A stretch of 36,839 nt of DNA. It comes from Actinomycetota bacterium. Its GTDB lineage: Bacteria > Actinomycetota > Acidimicrobiia > IMCC26256 > PALSA-610. Positions 16,742-25,451 of this stretch are shown here, piece by piece (position 1 is the first letter of the stretch; every line of letters starts with the position of its first letter). The stretch spans positions 1 through 36,839 of the forward strand of contig PLBO01000059.1 of the NCBI GenBank assembly GCA_003134555.1, read 5' to 3'. A program made the translations under genes and the position numbers. Under the pieces are notes generated by a model. The model did not search any database, was not told the origin of the DNA, and saw nothing but the letters and a program-made list of their open reading frames with translations.

Positions 16742-16767
16742 AGCGTCGTGATGTGCGTCGGTCGGGT

Positions 16768-17913
16768 TTACCAGGCAACCTGGTAGGCATCGTTGAGGAG
16801 TCGGACAGGGGTGCCGTTCCGGAGGGTGTAGACCTCGGAGGGTTGGTTTGCTTCGTAGCTCAGTATGTAGATGAGGTGTCGTCCGGATGGGTCGATCGCG
16901 AGGTCGATGATGCCGAAGACCGCACCGCTTGCGACGGGGACTGTCTTGTTGATCGCGCCGGTCGTAGCGTTGTAGCTGACGAGTTGCGCTGACCGCCCGA
17001 TGCAGTTTTCGGCGCTGACGATGAGGTTGGTTCCGGGTTGGAACCGCGGAACCCAGAGTGTGCATGCGGCGTCGGGGCTTCGGAGTTGGACTCCGTCTGT
17101 GAGTGTGGTTCCGCGGTTGATGTCGAGCACCCAGGCTGTCGTGGTGCGTCCCGCGTTGAGCTCGTAGCTCAGGTGCGATGAGTCTGGTGACCATTCGAGC
17201 TGCGTGATGGTCTCGCCGCGGCCGTTCGGGTTCGTCGGTTGGATCCAATGTCGCTCACGACCGGTCGTCGCGTCGCGGACGACGAGGCGAGGTTGAAGGC
17301 ATCCGTTAGTACCGGTGGCCTGAAGGTAGGCGACCTTCTTGCGGTCCGGGCTTTCGACGACATCTGCCGGGTGGTTGAGATCTTGAAACGCCGGTTTTGA
17401 TGCGCCGGTCGCGACGTTGATCGCGGTCCATGTGTGTCCGCAGCCCGCATTCGCGACGGGGTCGTAGATCGTTCTGAGGTCGCTGCTGAACCGCACCAGT
17501 GCTTGGCTTGCGGATGTCAGAAATGGGCCGTGCGTGCCCGTTGCGGTATCGACGAGCGCGACGCGCTCGCTTCCCGCGCCGATCGAGGCGAAGAAATGCG
17601 TGGGTTCCGGCGCGGAGCGGTTCACGGTTGGGGCTGTGGACAGAGGAAACGTCACGCCTGTCGGCCGTGTGGTCGTGGGAGCGGCGGTTGGCTTGTCCGT
17701 CGTGTGCACGGTCGGACTCACCGAGACCGTCGGCTCGTGCCGCGTCGATCGAAGCACAACAAGGCTGAGGGCTCCGATCGCGGCGAGCGCAACGAGACCG
17801 ATTGTCCACACTCGAAGGCGGCGTCGGCGGGCGCGATGACGAAAGTGTTCGACCGGCGGCGGTGGCGGTGCGGCCGCGAGATCGCGACTGACGGCATCCT
17901 CGAATCGCGTCAT
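16768..17913 (-). CDS. Single-pass membrane protein with beta-propeller-like ectodomain, putative anti-sigma factor
   Basis: 381 residues. ATG 17913 overlaps the TGA of the upstream ECF sigma gene (ATGA). The cytoplasmic part (1-34) has a Pro run and an Arg cluster; one TM helix spans about 35-54; a Thr/Pro-rich stalk follows (about 60-105). The ectodomain reads like a TolB/WD40-type propeller with repeated motifs such as SSDLRTIYDP, ESPDRKKVAYLQ, SPDSSHLSYEL and DPSGRHLIYIL. Propeller ectodomains in such positions are thought to sense an envelope ligand and release the sigma. No zinc-binding anti-sigma motif is present. The sigma partnership is inferred from the overlap. Confidence 0.78.
   Translation of the reverse strand: MTRFEDAVSRDLAAAPPPPPVEHFRHRARRRRLRVWTIGLVALAAIGALSLVVLRSTRHEPTVSVSPTVHTTDKPTAAPTTTRPTGVTFPLSTAPTVNRSAPEPTHFFASIGAGSERVALVDTATGTHGPFLTSASQALVRFSSDLRTIYDPVANAGCGHTWTAINVATGASKPAFQDLNHPADVVESPDRKKVAYLQATGTNGCLQPRLVVRDATTGRERHWIQPTNPNGRGETITQLEWSPDSSHLSYELNAGRTTTAWVLDINRGTTLTDGVQLRSPDAACTLWVPRFQPGTNLIVSAENCIGRSAQLVSYNATTGAINKTVPVASGAVFGIIDLAIDPSGRHLIYILSYEANQPSEVYTLRNGTPVRLLNDAYQVAW
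16769..16785. terminator. Inverted repeat at convergent gene ends
   Basis: TACCAGG-CAA-CCTGGTA is a perfect 7-bp stem overlapping the stop codon of the minus-strand gene that ends at 16768 and lying 27 nt beyond the plus-strand stop at 16741. It may be a bidirectional terminator. There is no T-tract and the stem is short. Confidence 0.4.
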
Positions 17914-18410
17914 GATCGCTCCTCCGCAATCTCGTCGGCGTCCAACGCGATGCCGAGATTGCGCCGCGCCGCGGCGAGCGTCGACGCGACCGTGCCTCGC
18001 GTGATCCCCATCACCGTCGCGATCTCTCGTTCATCGAGATCGGCGACGTAGCGCAACACCACCGCGAGCCGTTGACGAGGCGGCAACGCACGGACAAGTT
18101 CCCAGACCTCTCCGGCCGGAGCAGAAACGTGGGCACGGCTGATCAGCCTGGGCAACAGCCGTTGCTCGACCCGGCGACGACGAAGCCGACTCCGCACCAG
18201 ATTGAGCGCCACCCGATACGTCCAGCCCTCCGGCGACGACATGACTTGAACCGTCTCCCACCGACGCCATGCTCGAGACAACGCCTCGTCAGTCGCGTCC
18301 GACGCGAGATCGCGATCCCCGCAAACTGCGACCATCGCCGTCAACAACCGGGCATATGTGCTTCGGTACCAACTCTCGAAGGACCTATTCGCCGACATGC
18401 CCACACCCAT
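17910..18410 (-). CDS. ECF-family sigma factor
   Basis: 166 residues with region 2 (FESWYRSTYARLLTAMVAVCGD, DLASDATDEALSRAWRRW, SSPEGWTYRVALNLVRSRLRRRR) and region 4 (LPPRQRLAVVLRYVADLDEREIATVMGITRGTVASTLAAARR). Starts are possible at ATG 18410 or ATG 18398; neither has a clear SD. Its TGA overlaps the ATG of the propeller membrane protein, forming a two-gene operon. Confidence 0.9.
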   Translation of the reverse strand: MGVGMSANRSFESWYRSTYARLLTAMVAVCGDRDLASDATDEALSRAWRRWETVQVMSSPEGWTYRVALNLVRSRLRRRRVEQRLLPRLISRAHVSAPAGEVWELVRALPPRQRLAVVLRYVADLDEREIATVMGITRGTVASTLAAARRNLGIALDADEIAEERS

Positions 18411-18538
18411 ATCAACGCACGAAGCTCGACTGATGTTGAGTCACCTCGAGAAGAATCCCCGAAGCCCAGACCGGTCCGGTCGAGCGCCGATCAGCAGAAA
18501 TAGCGCGCGACAATCTCGTGTAGCACCGCGAGTCGTTG

Positions 18539-18850
18539 TCAGCCGGTTGAGGCGATTGCACTACCCCAGGCGTGGACCAGTGAGAGCGGTGTGCGTTCGG
18601 GCTCGGGTGGCAGTTCGTCGCCGAAAATCTCCCGCAGGAGATCGTGTACCACCGGATGTAGTCGCTCGTCGGTAAACCGATCGCAGTCCTGTTGCGTCTC
18701 CCACACGTCCACGTACCGGAGCCCGCCTTCAAGTCGCTCAATCGCGAGGTGCACGATCAGACCCTTGGGCGGTTCCGGACCCAGTTGCTCCGTGATGCGT
18801 CCGTAGAAAGCTGCGTCGATCGGCACATCCTGGGTGAACGCGTAGGTCAT
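18539..18850 (-). CDS. Small conserved hypothetical, possible dimeric alpha/beta-barrel (ABM-like) protein
   Basis: 103 residues from ATG 18850, with GGAGG close upstream (3-nt spacer). The central part GLIVHLAIERLEGGLRYVDVWETQQDCDRF... has the strand-helix rhythm of antibiotic-biosynthesis-monooxygenase-like ferredoxin folds (strand, then YVDVWET, then a helix rich in acidic and His residues). No catalytic residues can be assigned. It stands alone between two ECF/anti-sigma pairs, with a hairpin upstream and about 130 nt of noncoding sequence downstream. Confidence 0.7.
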   Translation of the reverse strand: MTYAFTQDVPIDAAFYGRITEQLGPEPPKGLIVHLAIERLEGGLRYVDVWETQQDCDRFTDERLHPVVHDLLREIFGDELPPEPERTPLSLVHAWGSAIASTG

Positions 18851-18932
18851 GATCCTCCGGCGTATCGAAGCGATGTCACGTCGAACATAGCCCTGCAGAT
18901 GAGGCCTGCGTCCCAGCCCGCGACACTCTGCC

Positions 18933-18955
18933 CGGTCGGACGCGCATTCCGACCG
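18933..18955. terminator. Hairpin in the gap after the 19062 gene
   Basis: CGGTCGG (18933-18939) and CCGACCG (18949-18955) form a perfect 7-bp GC-rich stem with a 9-nt loop. It is downstream of the minus-strand anti-sigma-like gene and upstream of the small gene starting at 18850, so it may separate the two transcripts. There is no T-tract. Confidence 0.4.
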
Positions 18956-19061
18956 ACGCCCTTAAGCGCGGATCGGCAGGTCAGTTGCGCCGCCGCGTCG
19001 TCGGGTCGCCGATGCAGCTTCGCCGCCCGTCTGGCGAGAGTTCGCGTGGTCAGGTCGCGCG

Positions 19062-20318
19062 TCAGGTGATACGACAGGGTGACGGCACGTCTGCGATCGC
19101 GAGCCCGGCCGTGGTTGCGATGACGAGATGATTGTCGGCAACGGTGATGGCCGAGCCGTCTGGGACGTTTGCGAGACGTCTCGTCGCGAGAACGGCACCG
19201 GTGTTCACGTCGCCGCACGCGATCGTCGTCGACGGCACGCGGTTGAGTATCCATAGCCGGTTGCCGGCGATGTTGACTGTCGCGCCGTTCGGGCCCACGG
19301 ATTCGTTGGAGTGGTTCCACGTCGCGTCAGTAGCAAGGGTGCGCGCGTCGAGGCGGGTCACGAAGACGAAGTGCCCTCCACTGGCTGCGACCCAGATGCC
19401 GTCGGTGACGGGCAATATGGTTCCGCCCGCGACCGATGGGAGGTCGCGGCGTTGCATCTCCACGGCCCCGGTCAGAGGATCCCGTCGGGTGAGTACGAGG
19501 GGCGAGTACGGCTTCTGGGGGTTCTGGGGGTCGAGGCCAACGTTGGGTTGCGCGACCCAGAGCCATCTTCCGCCGGGGTCGAGTGCCACGTCGGCTAACG
19601 GGGCGGGGTCCTGGCCTTCGATCGGCACGCTTCGCACGATCGTTCCACGATCGGCATCGAGCCGGTACAGATGCGTGTTCGTCGCGGCCCACAACACGGT
19701 GTCGTTGCCGGTGAGGGCCGGTGTCCACTGCTCGGCGAGCGCGACGCGTCGATGGACCTTGAGGGTCGCGGGGTCGAGCTGCACGAGTCCACCTACGTGG
19801 CCGCCGCCCGGCTTGGTCGGCCAGTCACTGATCCACAGCCATGACCCTGCCCGCACCAGCCCGAAGGCACTGTCGAACTGCTCGCTGCGGGCAAGTGTTT
19901 TTCCAGTCGAGGGATCAACCCGGATGACGTTCGACCCCCGGCCACCCCCTGGCGCCACAATCACATCGATCGCACGACCATCGCTCACGACGGCCCTCAC
20001 GTTGCCGATCGGCCACAACCGAGACGACAGCTCGAGCGGCCGCGCAGTCGTCGGCGGTGACACGGTGCTCGTGGTGACGGTGGGTGTCGCGACGGACTGC
20101 GGAATGGGATGGCCGGTGGGCGCCGGTGATTCGAAGTCGGATCTCAACGCGACTGTGACCGCCACCGCGGCGCCCAGCAACACGACGATCGGGATCGCCG
20201 CGACGCGTCGCCGACGCTGACGCAGGCGGTACCCATCTCTGACAGCGTCATCGACGAGACGGTCCGGAACGATGCCACCGCTGTCGTCGAGCGCGTCGCG
20301 TAAGAGGTCTTCGATCAT
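19062..20318 (-). CDS. Single-pass membrane protein with propeller-like ectodomain, putative anti-sigma factor
   Basis: 418 residues; ATG 20318 overlaps the TGA of the ECF gene (ATGA). The cytoplasmic part (1-38) contains MIEDLLRDALDD and an Arg cluster; the TM helix spans about 39-58; a Thr/Pro stalk follows. The ectodomain has PQQ/YVTN-type propeller repeats: SNVIRVDPSTGKTL, VRAGSWLWISDW, LVQLDPATLKVHRRV, ALDPGGRWLWVAQ, TDGIWVAASGGHFVF. It ends in a Cys-containing strand (VPSPCRIT). No zinc motif. Most likely it holds its sigma at the membrane and senses an extracellular signal (inference from layout). Confidence 0.78.
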   Translation of the reverse strand: MIEDLLRDALDDSGGIVPDRLVDDAVRDGYRLRQRRRRVAAIPIVVLLGAAVAVTVALRSDFESPAPTGHPIPQSVATPTVTTSTVSPPTTARPLELSSRLWPIGNVRAVVSDGRAIDVIVAPGGGRGSNVIRVDPSTGKTLARSEQFDSAFGLVRAGSWLWISDWPTKPGGGHVGGLVQLDPATLKVHRRVALAEQWTPALTGNDTVLWAATNTHLYRLDADRGTIVRSVPIEGQDPAPLADVALDPGGRWLWVAQPNVGLDPQNPQKPYSPLVLTRRDPLTGAVEMQRRDLPSVAGGTILPVTDGIWVAASGGHFVFVTRLDARTLATDATWNHSNESVGPNGATVNIAGNRLWILNRVPSTTIACGDVNTGAVLATRRLANVPDGSAITVADNHLVIATTAGLAIADVPSPCRIT

Positions 20319-20830
20319 CCGGCAACCTCCTCAGACGGCATTGCCGCTCGCAACTTGGCCAGACCCTTCGCGGTCTGGCTCTTGACCGTTCCCGTCGAAC
20401 AACCCAACAGCGCGGCGACGTCCGCCTCGGAACGGTCCTCGCAATAGCGCAGCACCACCGCGGCGCGCTGCTTCGGCGGCAGCGTTCGCAGCAAGGCGAC
20501 GAGCACCAGCCGAGCATCGACCCCGCCCTGACGGCCCTCGTTCACGCCTCGATCAGGTACGTCCGCGACCAGCAACTCGCGCCACGGGCGCCGACGGCGC
20601 GAGTTCGACAGCGTGTTGATCATCGCTCGCCGTATGTATGGTTCCGGGTCGTCACGCCGTACGACGCGCGGCCACGCCGCGAAGGTCCGAGCTAACGCAG
20701 TCTGCACCAGGTCCTTGGCGTCCTCGCGGTCGCCGGTCAGCATGAAGCCGAATCGGAGCAACGCGGGCAGCCGGGCGGAACAATACGCTCGGAACTGCTC
20801 CTCGTTTCCCGGCACACCCGTATCAGACAC
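20315..20830 (-). CDS. ECF sigma factor of the SigE-like family
   Basis: 171 residues. Region 2: EEQFRAYCSARLPALLRFGFMLTGD, DAKDLVQTALARTFAAWPRV, DPEPYIRRAMINTLSNSRRRR. Region 4: LPPKQRAAVVLRYCEDRSEADVAALLGCSTGTVKSQTAKGLAKLR. The phrase LRFGFMLTGDxxDAxDLVQ is characteristic of the actinobacterial SigE-type group, which usually recruits a membrane regulator encoded just downstream, as here. GTG 20830 is chosen over TTG 20833; neither has a good SD. Confidence 0.9.
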   Translation of the reverse strand: MSDTGVPGNEEQFRAYCSARLPALLRFGFMLTGDREDAKDLVQTALARTFAAWPRVVRRDDPEPYIRRAMINTLSNSRRRRPWRELLVADVPDRGVNEGRQGGVDARLVLVALLRTLPPKQRAAVVLRYCEDRSEADVAALLGCSTGTVKSQTAKGLAKLRAAMPSEEVAG

Positions 20831-20976
20831 CAAAGGTGTCGATCGGGTTGCCTCGCCGAACTAACAACCGGGAAAGGTTCGCAACTCAACTCGTCTCTCG
20901 ACGTTCGTGGGCGGTCGCCGATCGGGAGCGGGACCACGAGCACCAAGTCGGAGATTCGGCTGCGATCTCTTCGTTC

Positions 20977-21831
20977 CTAGGCGTCGCGCCGCGCGAGGAG
21001 TACGGCACCGAGAGCTAGTGACGCGACCGCGTAGGCACAGAACACAGCGAAGCCGACCCACAGTGACAGGTCCGTGCTGGCCAGTTTCGCAGTGTGAAAC
21101 ACGGCGTTCCCGGCTTGCAAAGGGAGGTACTTGGAGATATCGGTGTTCCACGGCGACGGCAAGAAGTTGACCAGGATCGGCAGGATGAGGAGCAGGCCAA
21201 CCAGTGCGGCGATGGCACCGGCGGTGCGGCGAAGGATCGTTCCCAACCCGATGCCGAGCGCGCCTAACACCGAGAGGTACATCGCGCCGCCGATCACTGC
21301 GCGGAGCACGCCGGGATCTCCGATGAAGGCGCTGTGGAACTTGGTGCTCCGGCCCAGGATGGCTTGGCCGATGAAGAAGGCAGCGAAGCAGGCGACGAGG
21401 CCCACCGCGAACGTAACGACCGCGAACACCGCGACCTTGGCGGCCAGGACAAGATTCCGTTGCGGTGTCGCTCCGAACGTCGCGCGTATTTGACCGGTCG
21501 CGTACTCCGAGCTCATCACCAGCACGCCGAGGACACCGACCGCGAGTTGGGCCAAGAAGATTCCGTTGAGGCTGAACCCGGTTGGGTCGAAGTTGCGCAA
21601 TTCTCCGGGATCAAGGCGATCGGCGCGCGCAACTCGTGCTGCGCAGAACAGGGCACCGAGTCCGACGATGATCGCGATGGTGACGAGCAACGACCACAGG
21701 GTCGAGCGGACTGACCAAAGCTTGGTCCATTCGGCCCGCAACACGGCGACGAACTGCCGCATTGGCGTCGGGTTCGGAACGGCCGTGCGCGCCGCCGCGG
21801 TGGGTACGAGGGCAGTTTCGGCGGAGCTCAC
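20977..21831 (-). CDS. ABC transporter permease
   Basis: 284 residues with an N-terminal cytoplasmic part (VLRAEWTKLWSVRSTLWSLL, typical of ABC-2 permeases) and about six hydrophobic helices. The motif SSEYATGQIRATFGATPQR matches the intracellular loop of actinobacterial ABC-2 permeases, which often export antibiotics or act in resistance. The GTG start at 21831 overlaps the TGA of the ATPase gene (GTGA), so the two are coupled. The substrate is unknown. Confidence 0.88.
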   Translation of the reverse strand: MSSAETALVPTAAARTAVPNPTPMRQFVAVLRAEWTKLWSVRSTLWSLLVTIAIIVGLGALFCAARVARADRLDPGELRNFDPTGFSLNGIFLAQLAVGVLGVLVMSSEYATGQIRATFGATPQRNLVLAAKVAVFAVVTFAVGLVACFAAFFIGQAILGRSTKFHSAFIGDPGVLRAVIGGAMYLSVLGALGIGLGTILRRTAGAIAALVGLLLILPILVNFLPSPWNTDISKYLPLQAGNAVFHTAKLASTDLSLWVGFAVFCAYAVASLALGAVLLARRDA

Positions 21832-22754
21832 GCCGCGCTTCCGGCCGCGTCCGGGTCCGCGAGGTATTCGACACTGTCGCGTGTCATCTCCATGAAGGCT
21901 TCCTCGAGCGATGCCTCCTGCCGAGACAGCTCATAGAGCGTGATCTCGCCCGCGGCGGCGATGATCCCGACATCCCGACACTCCAATCCGGTCACGATCA
22001 GCGTGTCGTCGCCGTCCGGTTCGACATCGGCTCCCGCCGCGGCGATGAGTGAACGCAGCGCCGTCGCCTGCGGGGAGACGACTTTGACGTGATTGGCCGA
22101 CGCCTGAGCGATGACCTCCTCAACGCTGGCATCCGCGATGAGTCGGCCCTTGCCGATCACGATCAAATGATCAGCGGTCAGCGCCATCTCGCTCATCAAA
22201 TGACTCGACACGAACACAGTGCGACCCTCCGACGCGAGGGAACGCAAGAGCCGGCGAACCCACTGGATGCCTTCGGGGTCGAGTCCGTTCACCGGTTCAT
22301 CCAACAGCAGCACTTCGGGATCGCCGAGCAGCGCGGCCGCGATGCCGAGACGCTGACTCATTCCGAGCGAGAACGTGCCGGTCCGCTTTCTTGCAACGGC
22401 GCTGATCCCTACTTGTTCGAGGACCTCGTCAACTCGTTTCGGGTTGATCCCGTTTGATTGGGCTAGCCACCGGAGGTGGTTGCGTGCAGTGCGGCTGGGA
22501 TGGATCGCTTTGGCCTCGAGCAGGGCACCCACCTCGCGCAACGGAAAACGTCGGTCGTGATACGCACGTCCGTTGACCGTGACCCGCCCGGACGACGGCG
22601 CGTCGAGACCGACGATCAACCGCATCGTCGTGGACTTGCCCGCTCCGTTGGGACCCAAGAAACCCGTGACGCGACCGTTGGGAACCGTGAAGCTGAGGCC
22701 GTCGACCGCAACTGTCGATGCATACCGCTTCGTCAAAGCCGTAGCTTCGATCAT
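21828..22754 (-). CDS. ABC transporter ATP-binding protein
   Basis: 308 residues from ATG 22754, with GGAG 7 nt upstream; an upstream extension in frame has no support. Walker A is GPNGAGKST (about 34-42), the signature is SLGMSQRLG, Walker B is VLLLDEPVNGLDP, and the H-loop is in VSSHLMSEM. The protein resembles the drug-export and bacitracin-resistance-type ATPases of the DrrA/BcrA group and pairs with the permease encoded next. It is a half-transporter system that probably moves a small hydrophobic compound outward (family inference). Confidence 0.92.
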   Translation of the reverse strand: MIEATALTKRYASTVAVDGLSFTVPNGRVTGFLGPNGAGKSTTMRLIVGLDAPSSGRVTVNGRAYHDRRFPLREVGALLEAKAIHPSRTARNHLRWLAQSNGINPKRVDEVLEQVGISAVARKRTGTFSLGMSQRLGIAAALLGDPEVLLLDEPVNGLDPEGIQWVRRLLRSLASEGRTVFVSSHLMSEMALTADHLIVIGKGRLIADASVEEVIAQASANHVKVVSPQATALRSLIAAAGADVEPDGDDTLIVTGLECRDVGIIAAAGEITLYELSRQEASLEEAFMEMTRDSVEYLADPDAAGSAA

Positions 22755-22889
22755 GCATATGCTCCAGAACTCATCGCGACCAACCAACCCGAGCTCTATT
22801 TAACGGCTCGATCTGTGCGTCGCCTGTGCCGATGCCCCGCGGCATCCAGATGGCGCGGCCGTTAGGCAAGGGCCGGTGGGTGGTGAGAG

Positions 22890-24215
22890 TTACCAGCGAG
22901 GCCACGATGCGGGCAGCACGCCGGTCGGCGGACTCTCCGAAATGCCTGCTGGAGCACCGACGGTCTGGAGGAACCGGGAGAAGTTGTATCCGAAGGCCGT
23001 CGAGTTCAATCCGTTGAACTGCCCGTACGTGCGTGCCATCGTGTTTGGCAGCGCAGCGCCATCAGCCCAACCGGTCTCGATGCCGTCCGGGCCCGCGTAC
23101 ATATGGCCGACGACAGTGCTGGATGTCACGATCGCGCCGACTTGGACGCTCGGCTCGATGTCTTCGGCGGCATACACGACGAGCCCGCTTGCGGGGCCGT
23201 CGGTGAGTCGGTAGGCGATGAAGGTGCCTCCGGGCCACCCAGAACCGACGGTGCTGAGCACTACACCGTTGCCGATGGCGTAAATCGAGCCGAAGCCGCT
23301 GAAGTCCACCCCCTGGTCGATGCGTTCGGCCGACAGTGCAACCACCGCTCGAAGTGGATTCCCGTAGCCGCTCGACGAGGCCGGCGGTGGAGACGGCGGT
23401 TGAGGCGGTGAAGTTGACGGTGAAGGTGCCGCTTCGGGCGACGATGCCGGTTGCGACGTAGCGGCCGGCGACGGTGACGGCGACGGTGACGGCGACGGTG
23501 GCTCGGGGGGCGCCGACAGTCGTGCCGTCGCAAGCGCGCGCTCGGCGGCGACCTGGGCCGCGTGGCGGCGTTCGCCGGCCGCGGCCAGCAGGGAACGAAG
23601 GTCGCCGTTTATACGGCTGAGTTGTGCCTCGTCGACGGCGATCGCGGCCGTGGCGGCTTCATGCGCGGTCGTGAGCTGGCGGAGCGTCTTCATTGCCTGG
23701 GCTTGTTCGGATCGTAAGCTGCTCCGGGCGTCCTGGGTGCGAGCTTGATCCAAGTGCAGCGTGGTGAGCGTGTCTGCAAACTTGGTGTTGACGGCGCCGA
23801 CGTATTGGTTCTGTTCGAGCATCGTCGTGATGCTCGACGTGCCGCCGAGCATCGCGAATGTGGGCGAGTCCATCCCCGTGCCGGATACGTATGCCTTGAT
23901 CGCCAACCGTCGCAGCGCGCTCGTCGTCGCCGCCTCGATGTCCTGGTCGGCGGCGACGCGTCCCTGGTCGTGAGCGATCTGCGCGTCGACCGCGTCGAGG
24001 TGTGCCTGGACCTCGTTGTAGCGATTGACGAGCGACTGCGCGTGCGCTCCCTGCGCCGCGATCTGTTGCTCCAGCTGCGCCATGTTCGTTTGATCCGCGC
24101 CGATGGTCGCGGCGGCGGACCCCGACGAAGCGATCACGCCCGCGATCGCGATGGTCAACGCGCTCAACGTCGCGACTGCCGCGTGAACGCGGCGCCGCCG
24201 CAACAACGCGAACAT
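22890..24215 (-). CDS. Secreted coiled-coil envelope protein with degenerate M23-like C-terminal domain
   Basis: 441 residues if started at ATG 24215; an open extension to TTG 24314 is possible and no SD is clear. A basic head (LLRRRRVHAAV), hydrophobic core and SAAAT site (about 32-37) form a signal peptide. Residues about 40-255 are two long coiled-coil segments (NMAQLEQQIAAQG, DAQIAHDQGRVAADQ, LRSEQAQAMKTLRQL), as in NlpC/EnvC-like hydrolase activators. A Pro/Ser linker follows. The C-terminal domain (YGNPLRAVVALSAERIDQGVDFSG, SIYAIGNGVV, GWPGGTFIAYRLTDGP, GPDGIETGWADG) has the M23/LytM beta-sheet plan but not the usual HxxxD and HxH zinc ligands. A wall-binding or regulatory role is more likely than catalysis. 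Confidence 0.78.
   Translation of the reverse strand: MFALLRRRRVHAAVATLSALTIAIAGVIASSGSAAATIGADQTNMAQLEQQIAAQGAHAQSLVNRYNEVQAHLDAVDAQIAHDQGRVAADQDIEAATTSALRRLAIKAYVSGTGMDSPTFAMLGGTSSITTMLEQNQYVGAVNTKFADTLTTLHLDQARTQDARSSLRSEQAQAMKTLRQLTTAHEAATAAIAVDEAQLSRINGDLRSLLAAAGERRHAAQVAAERALATARLSAPPEPPSPSPSPSPSPAATSQPASSPEAAPSPSTSPPQPPSPPPASSSGYGNPLRAVVALSAERIDQGVDFSGFGSIYAIGNGVVLSTVGSGWPGGTFIAYRLTDGPASGLVVYAAEDIEPSVQVGAIVTSSTVVGHMYAGPDGIETGWADGAALPNTMARTYGQFNGLNSTAFGYNFSRFLQTVGAPAGISESPPTGVLPASWPRW
23467..23502 (-). repeat. Three 12-bp tandem repeats encoding Pro-Ser linker
   Basis: GGCGACGGTGAC occurs twice and GGCGACGGTGGC once in a row, encoding part of a Pro-Ser-Pro-Ser linker. The copy number is likely to vary between strains. 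It explains the low-complexity linker between the coiled coil and the M23-like domain. Confidence 0.8.
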
Positions 24216-24335
24216 GGCCCACAGCTGCAACAAGACCCACGAAGCTAGCCAGCGACCCCGTGCGTCACAACTCTTCGGCTCGGTATCCGCACCGACGCCC
24301 GCGTCGCGTCGCAATCGCGGCGACGAGATAAGACC

Positions 24336-25298
24336 TCAGCTGTGATGCTGCTTGAAGAACGTCCAGATGACCTGGGTTGCGTCGAGATCCAGGCTGGGAC
24401 GGTCGTGACCGGGCAGTGGTGGTGACGATCCCGGCCATTCATGGCCACTGTTCGCAACGGCGTACAAGGCTACCGAGGTGCCCGCCGCGCAGGATGGCCA
24501 TACTTGGCGCGTCACGGGACCGGTCCTCTCGATTTGGGGGTCCGGTGGACAGACGTCGAAGGTCCGCCATGCCGCGACGGACTGTTGCGCGCTGGCAAAC
24601 GAAACCTGATAGTCCGCGAGACCGTGTACCGCGACCATCGATATCGGACGGGGCGGCCGACATCCCGGGTTCGGCGCCTCGACCGGAGCGATCGCGGCGA
24701 CCTGACCTGACAACGAGCAGCCGACGCGGTACGCCATTGCGCCACCGTTGGACATGCCGGCAACGAAGACGCGACGAGAGTCGACAGGCAAGGTTCGCTC
24801 GAGGTGCGCGATGAGCGTGGCGAGGAAACTCACGTCGTCGACGCCGTGAGTGAGACTTGCGTTCCACTGATCCGACACGCCTTGTGGATACGCGACGAAA
24901 AACCGCTCACGATCAGACAACGGATCCCAGTGATATCGCAGCTCGACACGAGCCGCGTTGCCGCTCGCGCCATGCAATACGATCACGAGCGGTAAACGCA
25001 CCGCCGAATCGTCAAGCGACGCCGGCGCGTGCAAACGGTAGGACCGAGGAACGCCGCCCGAGATGAGCGTGGCGACGACGGTGGTGCCGGGTACGGCACC
25101 GAGATGTCGAGTCGCTCGTCTCGTGGCTGGCGGCGAAGACCTGCGGCTGGTGCCTTTTGGGGCGGCGATGTTGCCTCGATCTGCGACCCGAGTGGTGCCG
25201 ACCGCGGGCGGAGGCGCGCTCGTCCGCGCGTGCGTGTCGCCGCAACTAGCCAGCACGAGCGCAACTACCGCGACCGCGAGGCGTTCGTAGCGTCGCAT
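24336..25298 (-). CDS. Lipoprotein esterase of the PHB-depolymerase family
   Basis: 320 residues with a lipoprotein signal: basic head, hydrophobic core and lipobox LASC, lipidated Cys at 19. The disordered region to about 70 is followed by an alpha/beta-hydrolase domain: LVIVLHGASGNA (oxyanion loop), FFVAYPQGV, GVDDVSFL, the nucleophile in GMSNGG (Ser183), an Asp in HGLADY (229) and the catalytic His in SGHEWPG (286). These are the motifs of LpqC/polyhydroxybutyrate-depolymerase and feruloyl-esterase-like enzymes. The protein probably hydrolyses an ester in the envelope; the substrate is unknown. ATG 25298 has no SD, but a -10-like TAGCGT ends 7 nt upstream, suggesting a leaderless mRNA. It is divergent from the NAGPA-like gene. 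Confidence 0.88.
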   Translation of the reverse strand: MRRYERLAVAVVALVLASCGDTHARTSAPPPAVGTTRVADRGNIAAPKGTSRRSSPPATRRATRHLGAVPGTTVVATLISGGVPRSYRLHAPASLDDSAVRLPLVIVLHGASGNAARVELRYHWDPLSDRERFFVAYPQGVSDQWNASLTHGVDDVSFLATLIAHLERTLPVDSRRVFVAGMSNGGAMAYRVGCSLSGQVAAIAPVEAPNPGCRPPRPISMVAVHGLADYQVSFASAQQSVAAWRTFDVCPPDPQIERTGPVTRQVWPSCAAGTSVALYAVANSGHEWPGSSPPLPGHDRPSLDLDATQVIWTFFKQHHS

Positions 25299-25305
25299 TT
25301 CGACG

Positions 25306-25314
25306 ACGCTAACG
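25306..25314 (-). promoter_or_regulatory. CGTTAGCGT element, probable -10 for the esterase gene
   Basis: Minus strand CGTTAGCGT, then 7 nt, then ATG. TAGCGT fits the TAnnnT -10 of actinobacteria, placing the transcript start at or next to the initiator ATG. The same nonamer in the same relation to a start occurs on the plus strand at 25452-25460. Confidence 0.5.
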
Positions 25315-25451
25315 CGCGTTCATATGAGATCGGTCGCGACCTCAGATGGTCGCCGAGCGCGTAGGCAGTGCGAGTGTGCGATCGACATGAGGGACTTTGG
25401 TCGTACTCGCCTGACGCGGGCCATTTGGTTACGCCTTACTAACCCGACGAT

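Noticed and set aside
15503-17248. Minus-strand frame opposite the 15278 ectodomain gene
   Set aside because: Extremely Arg/His-rich, no domain, spans the end of one real gene and the start of another.
18487-18503. GATCAGCAGAAATAGCG as a further copy of the dispersed motif
   Set aside because: Three or more mismatches in 17; in an intergenic gap but not convincing by itself.
18971-18979. GATCGGCAG followed by unrelated sequence
   Set aside because: Only the first 9 bp match the motif, which is too short to call.
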